From Streptomyces griseus subsp. griseus (GTDB lineage Bacteria > Actinomycetota > Actinomycetes > Streptomycetales > Streptomycetaceae): 64,000 nt of DNA. The position numbers and the translations under genes are program-made. Positions 55,110 through 63,829 of this stretch are shown here, in pieces (within the stretch, counting starts at the first letter, position 1; the number at the start of each line of letters is the position of its first letter). Under the pieces are notes generated by a model. The model did no database searches, had not been told where the DNA came from, and worked only from the letters and a program-made list of their open reading frames with translations. The stretch is taken from positions 1-64,000 of the forward strand of contig NZ_JOJE01000035.1 in NCBI RefSeq assembly GCF_000720255.1, written 5' to 3'.

Positions 55110-55563
55110 GTGCAGCCGCCGACGACCGGCGTTGCGGCGCTCTGATCGCGGCGGCGCCCGCGGTGATCGTCACCCGCCGTTGAAGCGGTCGCTCCATTCC
55201 TCGGCCTTGCTGTACGTCGCCGTACAGGTCGCTCCGCCGCCCCCGCCGCCCGAGGTGCCGCCGAGCGCAGGCGTAGTTGCCGTCGAACAGCAGGGGAGTG
55301 GGCGCTGTTCCCAAGCCACCGACCCGGCCCGGCAGTTGGCAGTGCCGCACCAGCGCGTGCTCGCGGATCCTCATGCCCTCGCTCTGGGCGTGGGTGACGA
55401 TCTGATCAACTCGGTGTCCAGCGTGCTGACATACGGGGATTCACCGAGGTGGCTCGCCGCGACGGTCGCGCCGAAGCAGCGGCCCCGCGGCCACCAGCAC
55501 TTGGCTGCGTTGGCGCCAACCGGGGTGTCTGACAACGCCGTTGCGAGGTGCGTTCATAACCAT
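55110..55563 (-). pseudogene. Decayed GH10 xylanase with CBM2 remnant
   Basis: On the minus strand, pieces of a Streptomyces GH10-CBM2 xylanase follow in the right order but with deletions and frame changes. They are: a start after AAAGGAAACGAC (ATG 55563); FGATVAASHLGESPYVSTLDTE; DQIVTHAQSEGMRIREHALV (intact enzymes have RGHTLVWH-like text here); CQLPG; then a jump to TPLLFDGNYA, normally the end of the catalytic domain; then ALGGTSGGG linker and CTATYSKAEEWSDRFNG of the CBM2, broken by a frameshift before VTITAG. Most of the barrel, including both catalytic glutamates, is gone. Confidence 0.75.
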
Positions 55564-55656
55564 GTCGTTTCCTTTTGCTGGTTGATCTCCCGAGGTGCTG
55601 GACGGTGCCGACCGGAGAGCCGGTCGGGAGTAGATGCTTGAAAGATACAGCGATCC

Positions 55657-55800
55657 CGAAAGATTCGATGCTGCTTCCGGATGACTGGGTCAGGCGGTTG
55701 GGCTGATGTCAAGGGGGCTAATGGAGTGCATCGTGCGACGCGTGGACGGCTGCAGGGGTACCCGTACGACGAAGATTCGGAACGGATCCCGAAAGTTTCG
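55657..55800. promoter_or_regulatory. Three CGAA-N(2-3)-TTCG boxes upstream of xylanase relic
   Basis: CGAAAGATTCG (55657-55667), CGAAGATTCG (55770-55779) and CGAAAGTTTCG (55790-55800). Such inverted repeats are characteristic of Streptomyces xylanase promoters, and their survival supports identification of the relic. The region 55564-55890 holds nothing else recognisable. Confidence 0.65.
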
Positions 55801-55890
55801 AAGACGCGGGACCCGTGGTGCGGTGAAGCTTGCGCCGATGTCAACCAACTTGGGCTGACTGACCGTCAATGGTCCAGCAAACGCAGCATA

Positions 55891-55918
55891 TTGGCGGTCA
55901 GAGACCAGTTCCTACGAT
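55891..55918 (+). promoter_or_regulatory. Possible promoter of the conservon
   Basis: TTGGCG (55891-55896), 16-nt spacer, TACGAT (55913-55918), a fair vegetative-type match 105 nt upstream of cvnA. The surrounding sequence is AT-richer than the window average. Confidence 0.35.
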
Positions 55919-56023
55919 GATACGATCACCGCGTTTGTAGAGCGGGCGGATGGGCGGTCCGCCGGTCCCCCCGTTATTGACGGGAATTCAGTAGCTGGCC
56001 GTCAGTCGCCTGAAGAGAGTCTT

Positions 56024-57232
56024 ATGACGCAATACATACAGAACCCGGTATTCTGGGCTCTCCTCGTCGTCATCCTTGCCACCATCGCGGTCATTGTTCG
56101 CCAACGCAGCGCGGCAAAGGCTTTGAGGCAGGAGATCGCGGGGCTCAGAAATCATTATTCCGAGCTCGAGAACCAATACTCGGAATCCGTCGAGGCGGCA
56201 CAGGAACGGGCCGAAGAGGCGACGAAAACAGTCCTCAAGTCCGCCATGCGGACCCTTCAAGGTCTCGCCGCGGAACAGCAGTTGATCGTTTCCAGGCTGC
56301 AGAACAAGTACGGTGAGTCGGTGATCCTCCAGGACCTCTTGGAGATCGACCACACGAACTCGCAGTTCGGCCGACGTGCCCAGTCCATCGCCGTACTGTG
56401 CGACGGCTGGCTGGGCCGGCAGCGCGACATCGCCTCGGTCTACGACGTGGTCCGCAGTGCGCAGGGAAGGGTGCGCCACTACCGGCGCGTCGAAATTCTC
56501 TCCCAGGTCGACTTCGGTATCACCAGCCGCGCCGTCGAACCGGTGGCGCTGGCCCTCGCGGAACTCCTGGACAACGCCACCAGCTATTCCAGCCCCGACA
56601 CGGTTGTTGAAATCAACATTCGCACCGTGCCCAAGGGCATTTGCATCGTCGTCGACGACGCCGGCGTCGGCATGAACGACGAGGAGCGGGCCAAGGCCGA
56701 GAAACTCCTTTCCAGCGAGCGCGTCTCTGGCGTCTCCGGGCTCGGCAATCCGCCGCAGTTCGGCTTCGCCGTCATCGGTGTCCTGTGCGAACGCTTCGGA
56801 TTCGAGGTGTCCGTGGATTCCAGCTCCCCGTACGGCGGTGTCCGCGCGGTCGTCCTTCTGCCGCACGAGTTGCTCACCGGTATGCCGGAGTACAAGGCGC
56901 CGGCACCGGCCGTCCCCGCCGTGTCCACCACCGCGCCGGCCGCTTCCGTCCCCCTCCCCGCTCCCACGCCGGACCCCGGCGGGCCCGAAACCGCGTTGAC
57001 GGACTCCTCGACCGTCGACGGCCTGCCCAAGCGCCGTCGCAAGCGGCCGATGGCCATCGTGCCGGGCAGCACCGCGGGCACGCGCACGTCGGCCCGCTCC
57101 GGCGCGGAGACGGCCGCGATCATGGGGGCCTTCCAGCGGGGCACGCGGTCCGGCCGCGCCACGCAGGCGGACACCGCTGAGCAGACCAGCAGTACACGTG
57201 ATGCGAGCAGTGAAGGACATGAGGTCTCGTGA
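56024..57232 (+). CDS. cvnA: Conservon sensor-like ATPase CvnA
   Basis: 402 residues. One N-terminal membrane helix (VFWALLVVILATIAVIV), a coiled-coil (about 35-75), and a histidine-kinase-type ATPase domain (about 100-290) with N-box ALAELLDNATSYSS and G1 VDDAGVGM. A Pro/Ala-rich C-terminal tail follows. No clear phospho-acceptor H-box as in normal kinases, as usual for CvnA. It assembles with CvnB, C and D at the membrane in a complex likened to G-protein-coupled receptors. First of five tightly packed genes; with the P450-like last gene the set resembles cvn9 (rarABCDE) of S. coelicolor. Confidence 0.9.
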   Translation: MTQYIQNPVFWALLVVILATIAVIVRQRSAAKALRQEIAGLRNHYSELENQYSESVEAAQERAEEATKTVLKSAMRTLQGLAAEQQLIVSRLQNKYGESVILQDLLEIDHTNSQFGRRAQSIAVLCDGWLGRQRDIASVYDVVRSAQGRVRHYRRVEILSQVDFGITSRAVEPVALALAELLDNATSYSSPDTVVEINIRTVPKGICIVVDDAGVGMNDEERAKAEKLLSSERVSGVSGLGNPPQFGFAVIGVLCERFGFEVSVDSSSPYGGVRAVVLLPHELLTGMPEYKAPAPAVPAVSTTAPAASVPLPAPTPDPGGPETALTDSSTVDGLPKRRRKRPMAIVPGSTAGTRTSARSGAETAAIMGAFQRGTRSGRATQADTAEQTSSTRDASSEGHEVS

Positions 57233-57630
57233 ACGACGATCTGTCATGGATGCTTGACAGTGCCCTGGAGATCCCCGGCGCCCTGCACGCGGTTCTGATC
57301 TCCGCGGACGGTCTGCTGATGGCCCGGACGCAGGACTTCGGCAAGGACGACGCGGACCGGGTCGCCGCCGGTATGAGCGGCGTGCAGTCGCTCAGCCGCT
57401 CGCTCGGGTTCTTCATCGGCGGAACACGGCACCACTGGCGCCAGACGCTCGTCGAGTTCGACGAGGGCTGGGTTTTCCTGATCTCCGCCGGAGAGGGCGC
57501 CTACCTCGGTGTCTCCGCCTCCCCGGACGTCGACATGGCGGACATCACCTTCCGGATGCAGCAGCTCGTCGGGCAGCTGGGCAAGGCCCTGACGACCCCG
57601 CCGCGCGAGAACCTCGGCGCGCGCTCATGA
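57229..57630 (+). CDS. cvnB: Roadblock/LC7-domain protein CvnB
   Basis: 133 residues from GTG 57229, overlapping cvnA by 4 nt. Roadblock/LC7 fold (WMLDSALEIPGALHAVLISADGLLMA). In prokaryotes these proteins bind and regulate small GTPases, here CvnD. Length and sequence are typical. Confidence 0.92.
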   Translation: MNDDLSWMLDSALEIPGALHAVLISADGLLMARTQDFGKDDADRVAAGMSGVQSLSRSLGFFIGGTRHHWRQTLVEFDEGWVFLISAGEGAYLGVSASPDVDMADITFRMQQLVGQLGKALTTPPRENLGARS

Positions 57631-58004
57631 CCGGTCCCGACGCGCTGGAGCCCGAGGCCGCCGAATTAGTGCGTCCGTACGTCATCACCAAGGGCCGGGG
57701 CCTGCCCGACGAGGAGCAGCTCTCCCTGATCACCCTGGTCACTGCCGCGGCCGACCACCAGCAGCGTCCGACCCGGCTCTCGCCCGAGGAGCAGAACCTG
57801 CTGGACCTCTGCTCGGCGGGCTACCTCTCGGTCGCCGAGGTCGCCGGACACACCCGGCTGCCGCTGGGCGTGGTGAAGATCCTGCTCTCCGCCCTCACCG
57901 AAGCCGGCTACCTCATCACCCGGCCGCCCGTCCAGCGGGCTCCGCTCGCCGACAAACAGATCCTCGAGGAGGTGCTGAATGGTCTCAGGGCCAAGTTTGG
58001 ATGA
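57627..58004 (+). CDS. cvnC: DUF742 protein CvnC
   Basis: 125 residues, ATG 57627 overlapping cvnB by ATGA. DUF742 winged-helix-like fold (VRPYVITKGR; EEQNLLDLCSAGYLSVAEVAGHTRLPLGVVKILLS in parts; final LEEVLNGLRAKFG). Standard third member of conservons; it binds CvnA and CvnD. Its last 26 nt overlap cvnD. Confidence 0.92.
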   Translation: MTGPDALEPEAAELVRPYVITKGRGLPDEEQLSLITLVTAAADHQQRPTRLSPEEQNLLDLCSAGYLSVAEVAGHTRLPLGVVKILLSALTEAGYLITRPPVQRAPLADKQILEEVLNGLRAKFG

Positions 58005-58572
58005 GCAGGACTACGTCCGTGACGGGGCGACGCAGACGGCGGTGAAGATCCTGGTCGTCGGGCACTTCGCGGTGGGCAAGACCACGTTCATCGGAGCGAT
58101 CTCCGAGATCACCCCGTTGTCCACCGAGGAGACGATGACCCGGGCCGGGGAGTCGTTCGACGACCTCAAGGGCGTGCGGGGCAAGACCACCACCACGGTG
58201 GCCATGGACTTCGGCCGCCTGACCATCAACGAACGGGTCGTGCTGTACCTGTTCGGTACGCCCGGCCAGCAGCGGTTCGTGCAGATGTGGGAGGACATGG
58301 CGCGCGGCGCGCTCGGGGCGCTGGTGCTGGTCGACCCCGAGCGGCTCGCGGACTCCTTCGGCGTCATCGACCTGATCGAGCAGTACGGGCTCGACTACGC
58401 CATCGCCGTCAACCGCTTCGACGGCACACCGCTTCGCGAGGAGAGGGCGCTGCGCGAAGCACTGGACCTGCTCGACGACACGCCCGTCGTGGTCTGCGAT
58501 GCGCGCGACGAGAAGTCGTCGGCGGACGCACTGATCACCCTCGTCCGCTATTTGCTGGAACGCGCTCACTAG
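57979..58572 (+). CDS. cvnD: Ras-like GTP-binding protein CvnD
   Basis: 197 residues from ATG 57979. P-loop GHFAVGKTTF, switch region TTTTVAMDFG, GTPGQ in place of the usual DxxGQ (normal for this family), and NRFD for guanine recognition. Acts as the GTPase switch of the conservon. Overlaps cvnC and is followed after 8 nt by the P450-like gene. Confidence 0.93.
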   Translation: MVSGPSLDEQDYVRDGATQTAVKILVVGHFAVGKTTFIGAISEITPLSTEETMTRAGESFDDLKGVRGKTTTTVAMDFGRLTINERVVLYLFGTPGQQRFVQMWEDMARGALGALVLVDPERLADSFGVIDLIEQYGLDYAIAVNRFDGTPLREERALREALDLLDDTPVVVCDARDEKSSADALITLVRYLLERAH

Positions 58573-58580
58573 GAGCAAGC

Positions 58581-59933
58581 ATGGACGCTCAACCCACCGC
58601 CCCCGTGCCCCCGCCCGGCTGCCCGGCCCACCACACCGGCGCCCGAGTGCCACTGTACGGTCCGGAGTTCGCGGCCGATCCGCAGGCCTACTACGCCTAT
58701 CTGCGCCACTATGGGCCGGCCGCACCAGTGGAGCTCTCCCCCGGGGTGGAGGCGACCCTGGTCACGGACTACACGGCGGCGCTCCAACTCCTGCAGGACT
58801 CCAGCTCCTTCCGCAAGGACGCCCGTCGCTGGCGGGACTTCAACGATGGCAAGGTGAGCCCGGACAGCCCGGTCTTCCCCCTGCTCGCCTACCGGCCCAA
58901 CTGCATGTTCAGCGACGGCGCCGAACACCTGAGGTTGCGCCAGGCAGTCACCGACAGCATGGCCCGCGTCGACTCGCGCCTGCTCGGACAGAGCACCGAG
59001 CGCATCTCCGACTACCTCATCTCCCAGTTCAGTGCCCGTGGTTCGGCCGACCTGCTCGGTGACTACGCCAAGCAGCTGCCGCTGTTCGTGCTCAACGACC
59101 TCTTCGGCTGCACCGCGGACATCGGCGACCGGGTGCTCTTCGGCATCTCCGGCATGTTCGACGGCACCAACGCCGACAAGGCCGCCCAGGTGCTGTTCCA
59201 GGCGGTCGGTGAACTGGTGGCGCTGAAGCGGAGCAAGCCCGGTGAGGACGTCACCTCCTGGCTGATGCAGCACGAGGCCCGCCTCAACGACGAGGAGATG
59301 GTCCACCAGCTCTCCCTGCTCCTGGGCTCCGGTGTCCAGCCCCTGTGCAACCTGATCGGCAACACCCTGCACCGGCTGCTCACCGACGACCGCTACGCCT
59401 ACAAGGGCGGCCTGATCGAGGAAGCCCTCGACGACACGCTGTGGGACAACCCGCCCATGGCGAACTACGCGCCGCACTACCCGGCGGCCGACATGGAGTT
59501 CGCCGGCCAGAAGCTGGCGGCGGGCGACCTGGTCGTGGTCAGCTTCGCGGCGGCCAACACCGGCCCCGCACTGACCGCGGCGCGCCAGGCGGGCAGCAAC
59601 CGTGCCCACCTGTCCTGGAGCGCGGGCCCGCACGCCTGCCCGTCCAAGGAGCCCGTCCGCCACATCACCGTCACGGCCCTGGAGCACCTGCTCAACCGGC
59701 TCCCCGACGTCGAACTCGCCGTACCGTCGGACAGCCTGACCTGGCGGCAGGGCCCCTTCCACCGCGCACTGGCCCAACTTCCCGTCCGCTTCACGCCGGT
59801 TCAGGCGGCGCGACGCCCGACGGCACCGGCTCGGACGGACGCACCCGCGCCCACCGCGCACACCGACGGAGGCGGTCGCAAGGCCGAACGGTCCGGCCGC
59901 TGGAGCCAGTTCCTGACCTGGCTGACGAGGTGA
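58581..59933 (+). CDS. Cytochrome P450-like protein of the conservon, degenerate motifs
   Basis: 450 residues, AGGAG before ATG 58581. P450 fold with the heme cysteine Cys353 in WSAGPHACPS (normally FGxGxHxCxG). Two other hallmarks are absent: the I-helix acid-alcohol pair (GSGVQPLCN in place of AGxDTT) and the arginine of ExxR (EEALDDTLW, Asp for Arg). A C-terminal 40-residue tail is disordered. P450s end several conservons (rarE in S. coelicolor cvn9). This one may bind heme without normal monooxygenase chemistry, perhaps as a sensor. Followed by the prenyltransferase leader. Confidence 0.85.
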   Translation: MDAQPTAPVPPPGCPAHHTGARVPLYGPEFAADPQAYYAYLRHYGPAAPVELSPGVEATLVTDYTAALQLLQDSSSFRKDARRWRDFNDGKVSPDSPVFPLLAYRPNCMFSDGAEHLRLRQAVTDSMARVDSRLLGQSTERISDYLISQFSARGSADLLGDYAKQLPLFVLNDLFGCTADIGDRVLFGISGMFDGTNADKAAQVLFQAVGELVALKRSKPGEDVTSWLMQHEARLNDEEMVHQLSLLLGSGVQPLCNLIGNTLHRLLTDDRYAYKGGLIEEALDDTLWDNPPMANYAPHYPAADMEFAGQKLAAGDLVVVSFAAANTGPALTAARQAGSNRAHLSWSAGPHACPSKEPVRHITVTALEHLLNRLPDVELAVPSDSLTWRQGPFHRALAQLPVRFTPVQAARRPTAPARTDAPAPTAHTDGGGRKAERSGRWSQFLTWLTR

Positions 59934-60036
59934 TCCTCGCAACACCCCGCCAACTCCCGTGGACTGCATGAAGTTTCAACCGCAGGGGTAGTGAGCAACG
60001 CGGTATCCGTGTTGATTACGAGGCAAAGGAGGTGTC

Positions 60037-60231
60037 GTGGACCACATATCCACCGACGCCGCTTTCGTTCGGTACGCGACCGTGTTGCTCCGCCCCCGCC
60101 CCCACATATCCGGGGGGCGTGCGAACGCCCCCTCCTCCCGGGACCAACTCCACAGATCCACAAGCGAGATACCCGCCTTCGTAGGCGGGTATCTTCATGT
60201 GCGCCCCCGCACCCTGCGGGAGGGGCGGTGA
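60037..60231 (+). CDS. 64-codon leader ORF upstream of the prenyltransferase
   Basis: GTG 60037 is preceded by an almost ideal ribosome-binding site AAAGGAGGTG (60025-60034), and the frame ends at TGA 60231, overlapping the prenyltransferase start (GTGA). The peptide begins MDHISTDAAFVRYA and repeats His-containing words (DHIST, PHISGG, LHRSTS). No homology recognised. It may be a regulatory leader that couples translation, or a small protein. It contains the hairpin at 60168-60193. Confidence 0.55.
   Translation: MDHISTDAAFVRYATVLLRPRPHISGGRANAPSSRDQLHRSTSEIPAFVGGYLHVRPRTLREGR
60042..60160. repeat. Three CCACATATCC-type direct repeats
   Basis: CCACATATCCA (60042-60052), CCACATATCC (60102-60111) and CCACAGATCCA (60150-60160), AT-containing words in GC-rich surroundings before the prenyltransferase, spaced 60 and 48 bp. 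Confidence 0.6.
60168..60193 (+). promoter_or_regulatory. Hairpin in prenyltransferase leader, possible attenuator
   Basis: Perfect 11-bp stem GATACCCGCCT/AGGCGGGTATC with UUCG-like loop TCGT, followed by TT, inside the leader ORF and 35 nt before the prenyltransferase start. Confidence 0.55.
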
Positions 60232-61382
60232 CCGAATCCCGGTTCGACGAGGCGACGCCTTCCGGGGCACTGACGCTTTCGACACTCGGCGGACACGCTG
60301 CGGGCCAGTTGCTGCGCCTGTGCGACATCGCGGGACTGGACACGGCCGTCGCCGGGTCCTACGCCCAGACGATGACCGACGTCCTGGGCCCGGTGGCAGA
60401 ACGGCCGCTGGACCTGCCGCCGCCCACCCCCACCTTCCTCTCCGACGACCAGACCCCCGTGGAGTTCTCGCTCTCCTTCCTGCCGGGCGCGGCCCCCTCG
60501 CTGCGCGTGCTGCTGGAGCCGGGGTACGGAGCCGCGGGCCTGACACAGAACGGCCGTACCGGACTGCGCGTCATCCGGGAGATGGCCCGGCGCTGGGACT
60601 TCAGCACCGACCGGCTCGACGAGCTGGAGGACCTGTTCTTCCCCGCCTCCCCACAGGGCCCGTTGACCCTGTGGTGCGCGCTGGAGCTGAGGCCCGGCGG
60701 CATCCCGAAGGTCAAGGTGTACCTCAACCCCGCCGCCTCCGGGGCGGAACGTTCCGCCGGCACACTCCGGGAGGCGCTGACCCGGCTCGGCCACCCGGAG
60801 GCCTTCGACTCCCTGCCCCCGGCCGCGGGCTACCCCTTCCTCGCCCTGGACCTCGGCGACTGGGAATCACCGCGGGTCAAGGTGTACGTCAGCCACCCGA
60901 ACCTCGCCGCCACCGAGGCGGGCCTGCTCTCCCGGGCGAACGCCGGCCCCTTGCCGACGGAGGTCGAGGAGTTCTTCCGTACCGCCGCCGGACTCGACAC
61001 CGACGCCGCCGACGGGGCCGACGTACGGCTCGACCGGCGGCCCGTCCTGACCTGTCACTCCTTCACCGACACGGCGAGCGGCACGCCGACCGGGTTCACG
61101 CTCCACATCCCGGTCCGTGACTACGTACGCCACGACGGCGAGGCCCTGGCACGCGCCGAGAGCCTGCTGCTGCGGTACGGCGTCGATCCCGCACCGCTCG
61201 GCCGGTCACTGTCCGCCGTCACCGCACGCCGGCCCGAGGACGGGGTCGGCCTCATCGCCTACCTCGCCCTCGCCCACCAGCAGGGCCGGCCGCCGAGGGT
61301 GACCGCGTACATCTCCTCCGAGGCCTACGCCGTCCGGCCGCCCGCCGTTGTGGAGTCGCCGCGGGCCGAAGCCGTGGGGTGA
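60228..61382 (+). CDS. DMATS-type aromatic (indole) prenyltransferase
   Basis: 384 residues from GTG 60228, translationally coupled to the leader ORF. ABBA/DMATS barrel strands are recognisable by alternating basic and aromatic motifs: VEFSLSFLPG, KVKVYLNP, RVKVYVSHPNLA, RVTAYISSEAY. Such enzymes attach dimethylallyl groups to tryptophan or indoles. In S. coelicolor a homologue pairs with a flavin monooxygenase to turn tryptophan into a prenylated indole acetonitrile, and a flavin monooxygenase gene converges here. No tryptophanase is in view. Product thus probably a prenylated indole. Confidence 0.9.
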   Translation: MTESRFDEATPSGALTLSTLGGHAAGQLLRLCDIAGLDTAVAGSYAQTMTDVLGPVAERPLDLPPPTPTFLSDDQTPVEFSLSFLPGAAPSLRVLLEPGYGAAGLTQNGRTGLRVIREMARRWDFSTDRLDELEDLFFPASPQGPLTLWCALELRPGGIPKVKVYLNPAASGAERSAGTLREALTRLGHPEAFDSLPPAAGYPFLALDLGDWESPRVKVYVSHPNLAATEAGLLSRANAGPLPTEVEEFFRTAAGLDTDAADGADVRLDRRPVLTCHSFTDTASGTPTGFTLHIPVRDYVRHDGEALARAESLLLRYGVDPAPLGRSLSAVTARRPEDGVGLIAYLALAHQQGRPPRVTAYISSEAYAVRPPAVVESPRAEAVG

Positions 61383-61524
61383 CACACCCCGGGGCATGAT
61401 GCCGACGCTCCCGGTGAATGGACCCCCGTCAGGGCGACTCCGTTCACCAGGAGCCTCGTGAGCCAGGGGCGACCGTACGGCGCCGTGGGCGTGCGGCCCT
61501 GGCCCCCCGGACGGGCCGGCCCGG

Positions 61525-62880
61525 CTACTCGTCCCGCAGCTCCCGCAGATAGGGCGCGACGTCGACCTGGATGGACGCGCCCTCCGCCGCTCCGTAGCGG
61601 CCGGTGATGCCGCTCAGGTACGTGCTGATCTCCTTGCGCATGACCTCCGGGGTCGGCAGGACCGCCTCGCCGTCGACGATCCGCGCGATCCAGCGCGCCT
61701 GCGCCTCCACGAGCCGCGTGATGGCGCCCACGGGACGGACCAGGCCGACGAAGTGCAGACCGGGGTGACCGGGCGCGACGACCCGCTTGTACAGCTCGAC
61801 CGCCCCCTGCGGACCGGCCGGGACCCCGGCGGGCAGGAAGGGGAAGGACATGCGGAAGCCGGTGCAGTAGACGACGGTGTCGGCCTGCGTGGAGGTGCCG
61901 TCGGTGAACACCACCCGGTCGCCGTCGAACGACTCGACGGCGGGCTTCGGGGTGACGGCGCCGTGCCGGATGCGGCTGAGGATCTCGTCCGAGATGGTCA
62001 CGGCCGAGGAGAAGATCGGGTGGTCCGGCTCGGGCAGGCCGTAGTCGCCCAGCCGGCCCCGCGCGACCATCAGGGCCTGCTCCACGAAACGGCGCTGCTC
62101 CGCGAAGGACATCCGGGTCCACCACGGGGCGTCGGCGATCTCGTCGACGGAGACGCCGAAGAGTTGCTTGGGGACGATGTGCAGTCCCCGGCGCACGGAC
62201 AGCACGGTGTGCGCGGCGTGCCGGGAGAGGTCGGCGGCGATGTCGACCGCCGACGCCCCGAGACCCACGACGACGACACGTCTCCCGGCGAAGTCGGTGC
62301 CGTCCCGGTAGTCGAGGGAATGGAGAATCGTTCCCTCGAAGGAGTCGGAGCCCGGCGGCAGGGGATCCGGCAGCGCGGGATCCGTGTTGTGGCCGGAGGC
62401 GACGAGCACATGGGCGAAGGAACGCGAGGTCACCGCGCCGTCCGCGTCCCGGCTGGTGACCGTCCACGTCCCGGCGGGCTCCTGCCGTACGGACACCACT
62501 TCGGTGCGGAGTTCGACGCTCGGCAGGATGCCGGCCCACTCGGCGAAGGACCGCAGATAGGCGGCGACCGCGTCGTGCCGGGGATAGAGGGGGTAGGAGT
62601 CGGGCATCGGGAAGGCGGAGTACGCGGTGAGCTGCTTGGCCGTGTTGAGGTGCAGCGACAGGTACCCCGGGCCGGGTTCGCCCGCCTGCGGCCGGCGCCA
62701 GATGCCTCCGACGTCGGGCGCCTTCTCCAGGCAGACGAACTCGATGCCTCTGACCGCGAGGGCGTGCGCCGCCGCCAGGCCGGACAGGCCCGTGCCTATG
62801 ACGCACACCGCCGCAGCGGATGACTTGCCCAAAACTCCCCCACAGGACGCCTCTTGATCCTTCCGGCATTGACTGCCCAT
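61525..62880 (-). CDS. Flavin-containing monooxygenase
   Basis: 451 residues. FAD fingerprint [20 protein letters not shown] identifying region [18 protein letters not shown] fingerprint [17 protein letters not shown], and the late TGF motif [14 protein letters not shown]- or C-oxygenates substrates; by pairing it may oxidise the amine of prenylated tryptophan. ATG 62880 has GAGGGG upstream; a TTG at 62832 with GGGGGAG before it would remove 16 residues and is also possible. The 142-nt gap to the convergent prenyltransferase holds only weak inverted repeats. Confidence 0.88.
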   Translation of the reverse strand: MGSQCRKDQEASCGGVLGKSSAAAVCVIGTGLSGLAAAHALAVRGIEFVCLEKAPDVGGIWRRPQAGEPGPGYLSLHLNTAKQLTAYSAFPMPDSYPLYPRHDAVAAYLRSFAEWAGILPSVELRTEVVSVRQEPAGTWTVTSRDADGAVTSRSFAHVLVASGHNTDPALPDPLPPGSDSFEGTILHSLDYRDGTDFAGRRVVVVGLGASAVDIAADLSRHAAHTVLSVRRGLHIVPKQLFGVSVDEIADAPWWTRMSFAEQRRFVEQALMVARGRLGDYGLPEPDHPIFSSAVTISDEILSRIRHGAVTPKPAVESFDGDRVVFTDGTSTQADTVVYCTGFRMSFPFLPAGVPAGPQGAVELYKRVVAPGHPGLHFVGLVRPVGAITRLVEAQARWIARIVDGEAVLPTPEVMRKEISTYLSGITGRYGAAEGASIQVDVAPYLRELRDE

Positions 62881-62993
62881 CCGCCCCTCGCCTCACACCA
62901 GACGAGTGCTGCATCACAGGCGTGGCGGTCGGGGAGGGGAGGACCCGGCGTCGTAGCAGGGGGAGGAAGGGGACCGGCCGAAGCCAGGGACGC

Positions 62994-63689
62994 TCAGCCG
63001 AGCTTCTTCAGGAGTTCCGTGGCGAGGGGGGCGGAGGAGGCGGGGTTCTGGCCGGTGACGAGGTTCCGGTCGACGATCACATACGGCGCCCACGGCTCGC
63101 CCACCTGCACGTCGACGCCCGCCGACGTCAGCCGGTCCTGGAGCAGCCACTTCGCCCGGTCGGCCAGACCGGCCTGCGTCTCCTCGGCGTTGGTGAACGC
63201 GGCCACCCGGTAACCGGCGAAGGCGTTCGTGCCGTCCTCCTTCTCGGCGGCCAGCATCGCGGCGGGAGCGTGGCACACCACGCCCAGCGGCTTGCCCGAC
63301 TCCAGCGCGTCGACGAGCAGCCTGCCGGAGACGGCGTCGACTGCCAGGTCCTCCATGGGGCCGTGGCCACCCGGGTAGAACACGGCGGCGTAGTCGTCGA
63401 GCCGCACGTCCTCCAGCCGGAGCGGCTGCCGCAGCTCCGTCATCCCGGCGAGCACCCCGGCGACCCGGTCGGCGTTGTCCTGACCGCCGTTCACCTCCGC
63501 GGCGAGACTGCCCTTGTCCACGGTCGGGACGACCCCGCCCGGCGTGGCGACGACGATCTCGTGTCCGGCGGCCTTGAACGCCTCGTACGGGGCGACGGCC
63601 TCCTCGGCCCAGAAGCCGGTGGGGTGCTGGGTGCCGTCGGCGAGCGTCCAGTGGTCGGCGCCGGTCATCACGAAGAGGATCTTCGACAT
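62994..63689 (-). CDS. DJ-1/PfpI-family protein (class I glutamine amidotransferase-like)
   Basis: 231 residues from ATG 63689 (AGAAAAA upstream). Nucleophile elbow VVCHAPAAML with its Cys, preceded by GKPLG; acidic partner in FWAEEAV. Resembles the Hsp31/YajL-like chaperone, glyoxalase III or deglycase branch: YPGGHGPMEDL and NRNLVTGQNPAS-like ending (VDRNLVTGQNP) are typical. Likely protects against methylglyoxal or protein damage. Stands alone between the monooxygenase and an FCD regulator. Confidence 0.87.
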   Translation of the reverse strand: MSKILFVMTGADHWTLADGTQHPTGFWAEEAVAPYEAFKAAGHEIVVATPGGVVPTVDKGSLAAEVNGGQDNADRVAGVLAGMTELRQPLRLEDVRLDDYAAVFYPGGHGPMEDLAVDAVSGRLLVDALESGKPLGVVCHAPAAMLAAEKEDGTNAFAGYRVAAFTNAEETQAGLADRAKWLLQDRLTSAGVDVQVGEPWAPYVIVDRNLVTGQNPASSAPLATELLKKLG

Positions 63690-63829
63690 GGTTTTTCTCC
63701 GAGTCGTTCGAAAATGGTGGGGGGAGGCCGACGTTACTCCCTCGACCCCAGGGGCACCGATCCGTGGCCGGGGCAGGGCCCGCCGGGAACCCTGGCGTGA
63801 CGTGCGTACGCGAGCCGTTGGTAGGGGCG

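Noticed and set aside
54962..55800. Integrative element using the tRNA-Leu 3' end as attachment site
   Set aside because: No integrase, excisionase or second copy of the tRNA 3' end was seen; the flanking relic is a xylanase, explained by decay.
59976..60161. Minus-strand peptide with repeated DMW/DLW words as a Trp leader peptide
   Set aside because: No ribosome-binding site and no downstream gene on that strand; the words are the complement of the CCACATATCC repeats.
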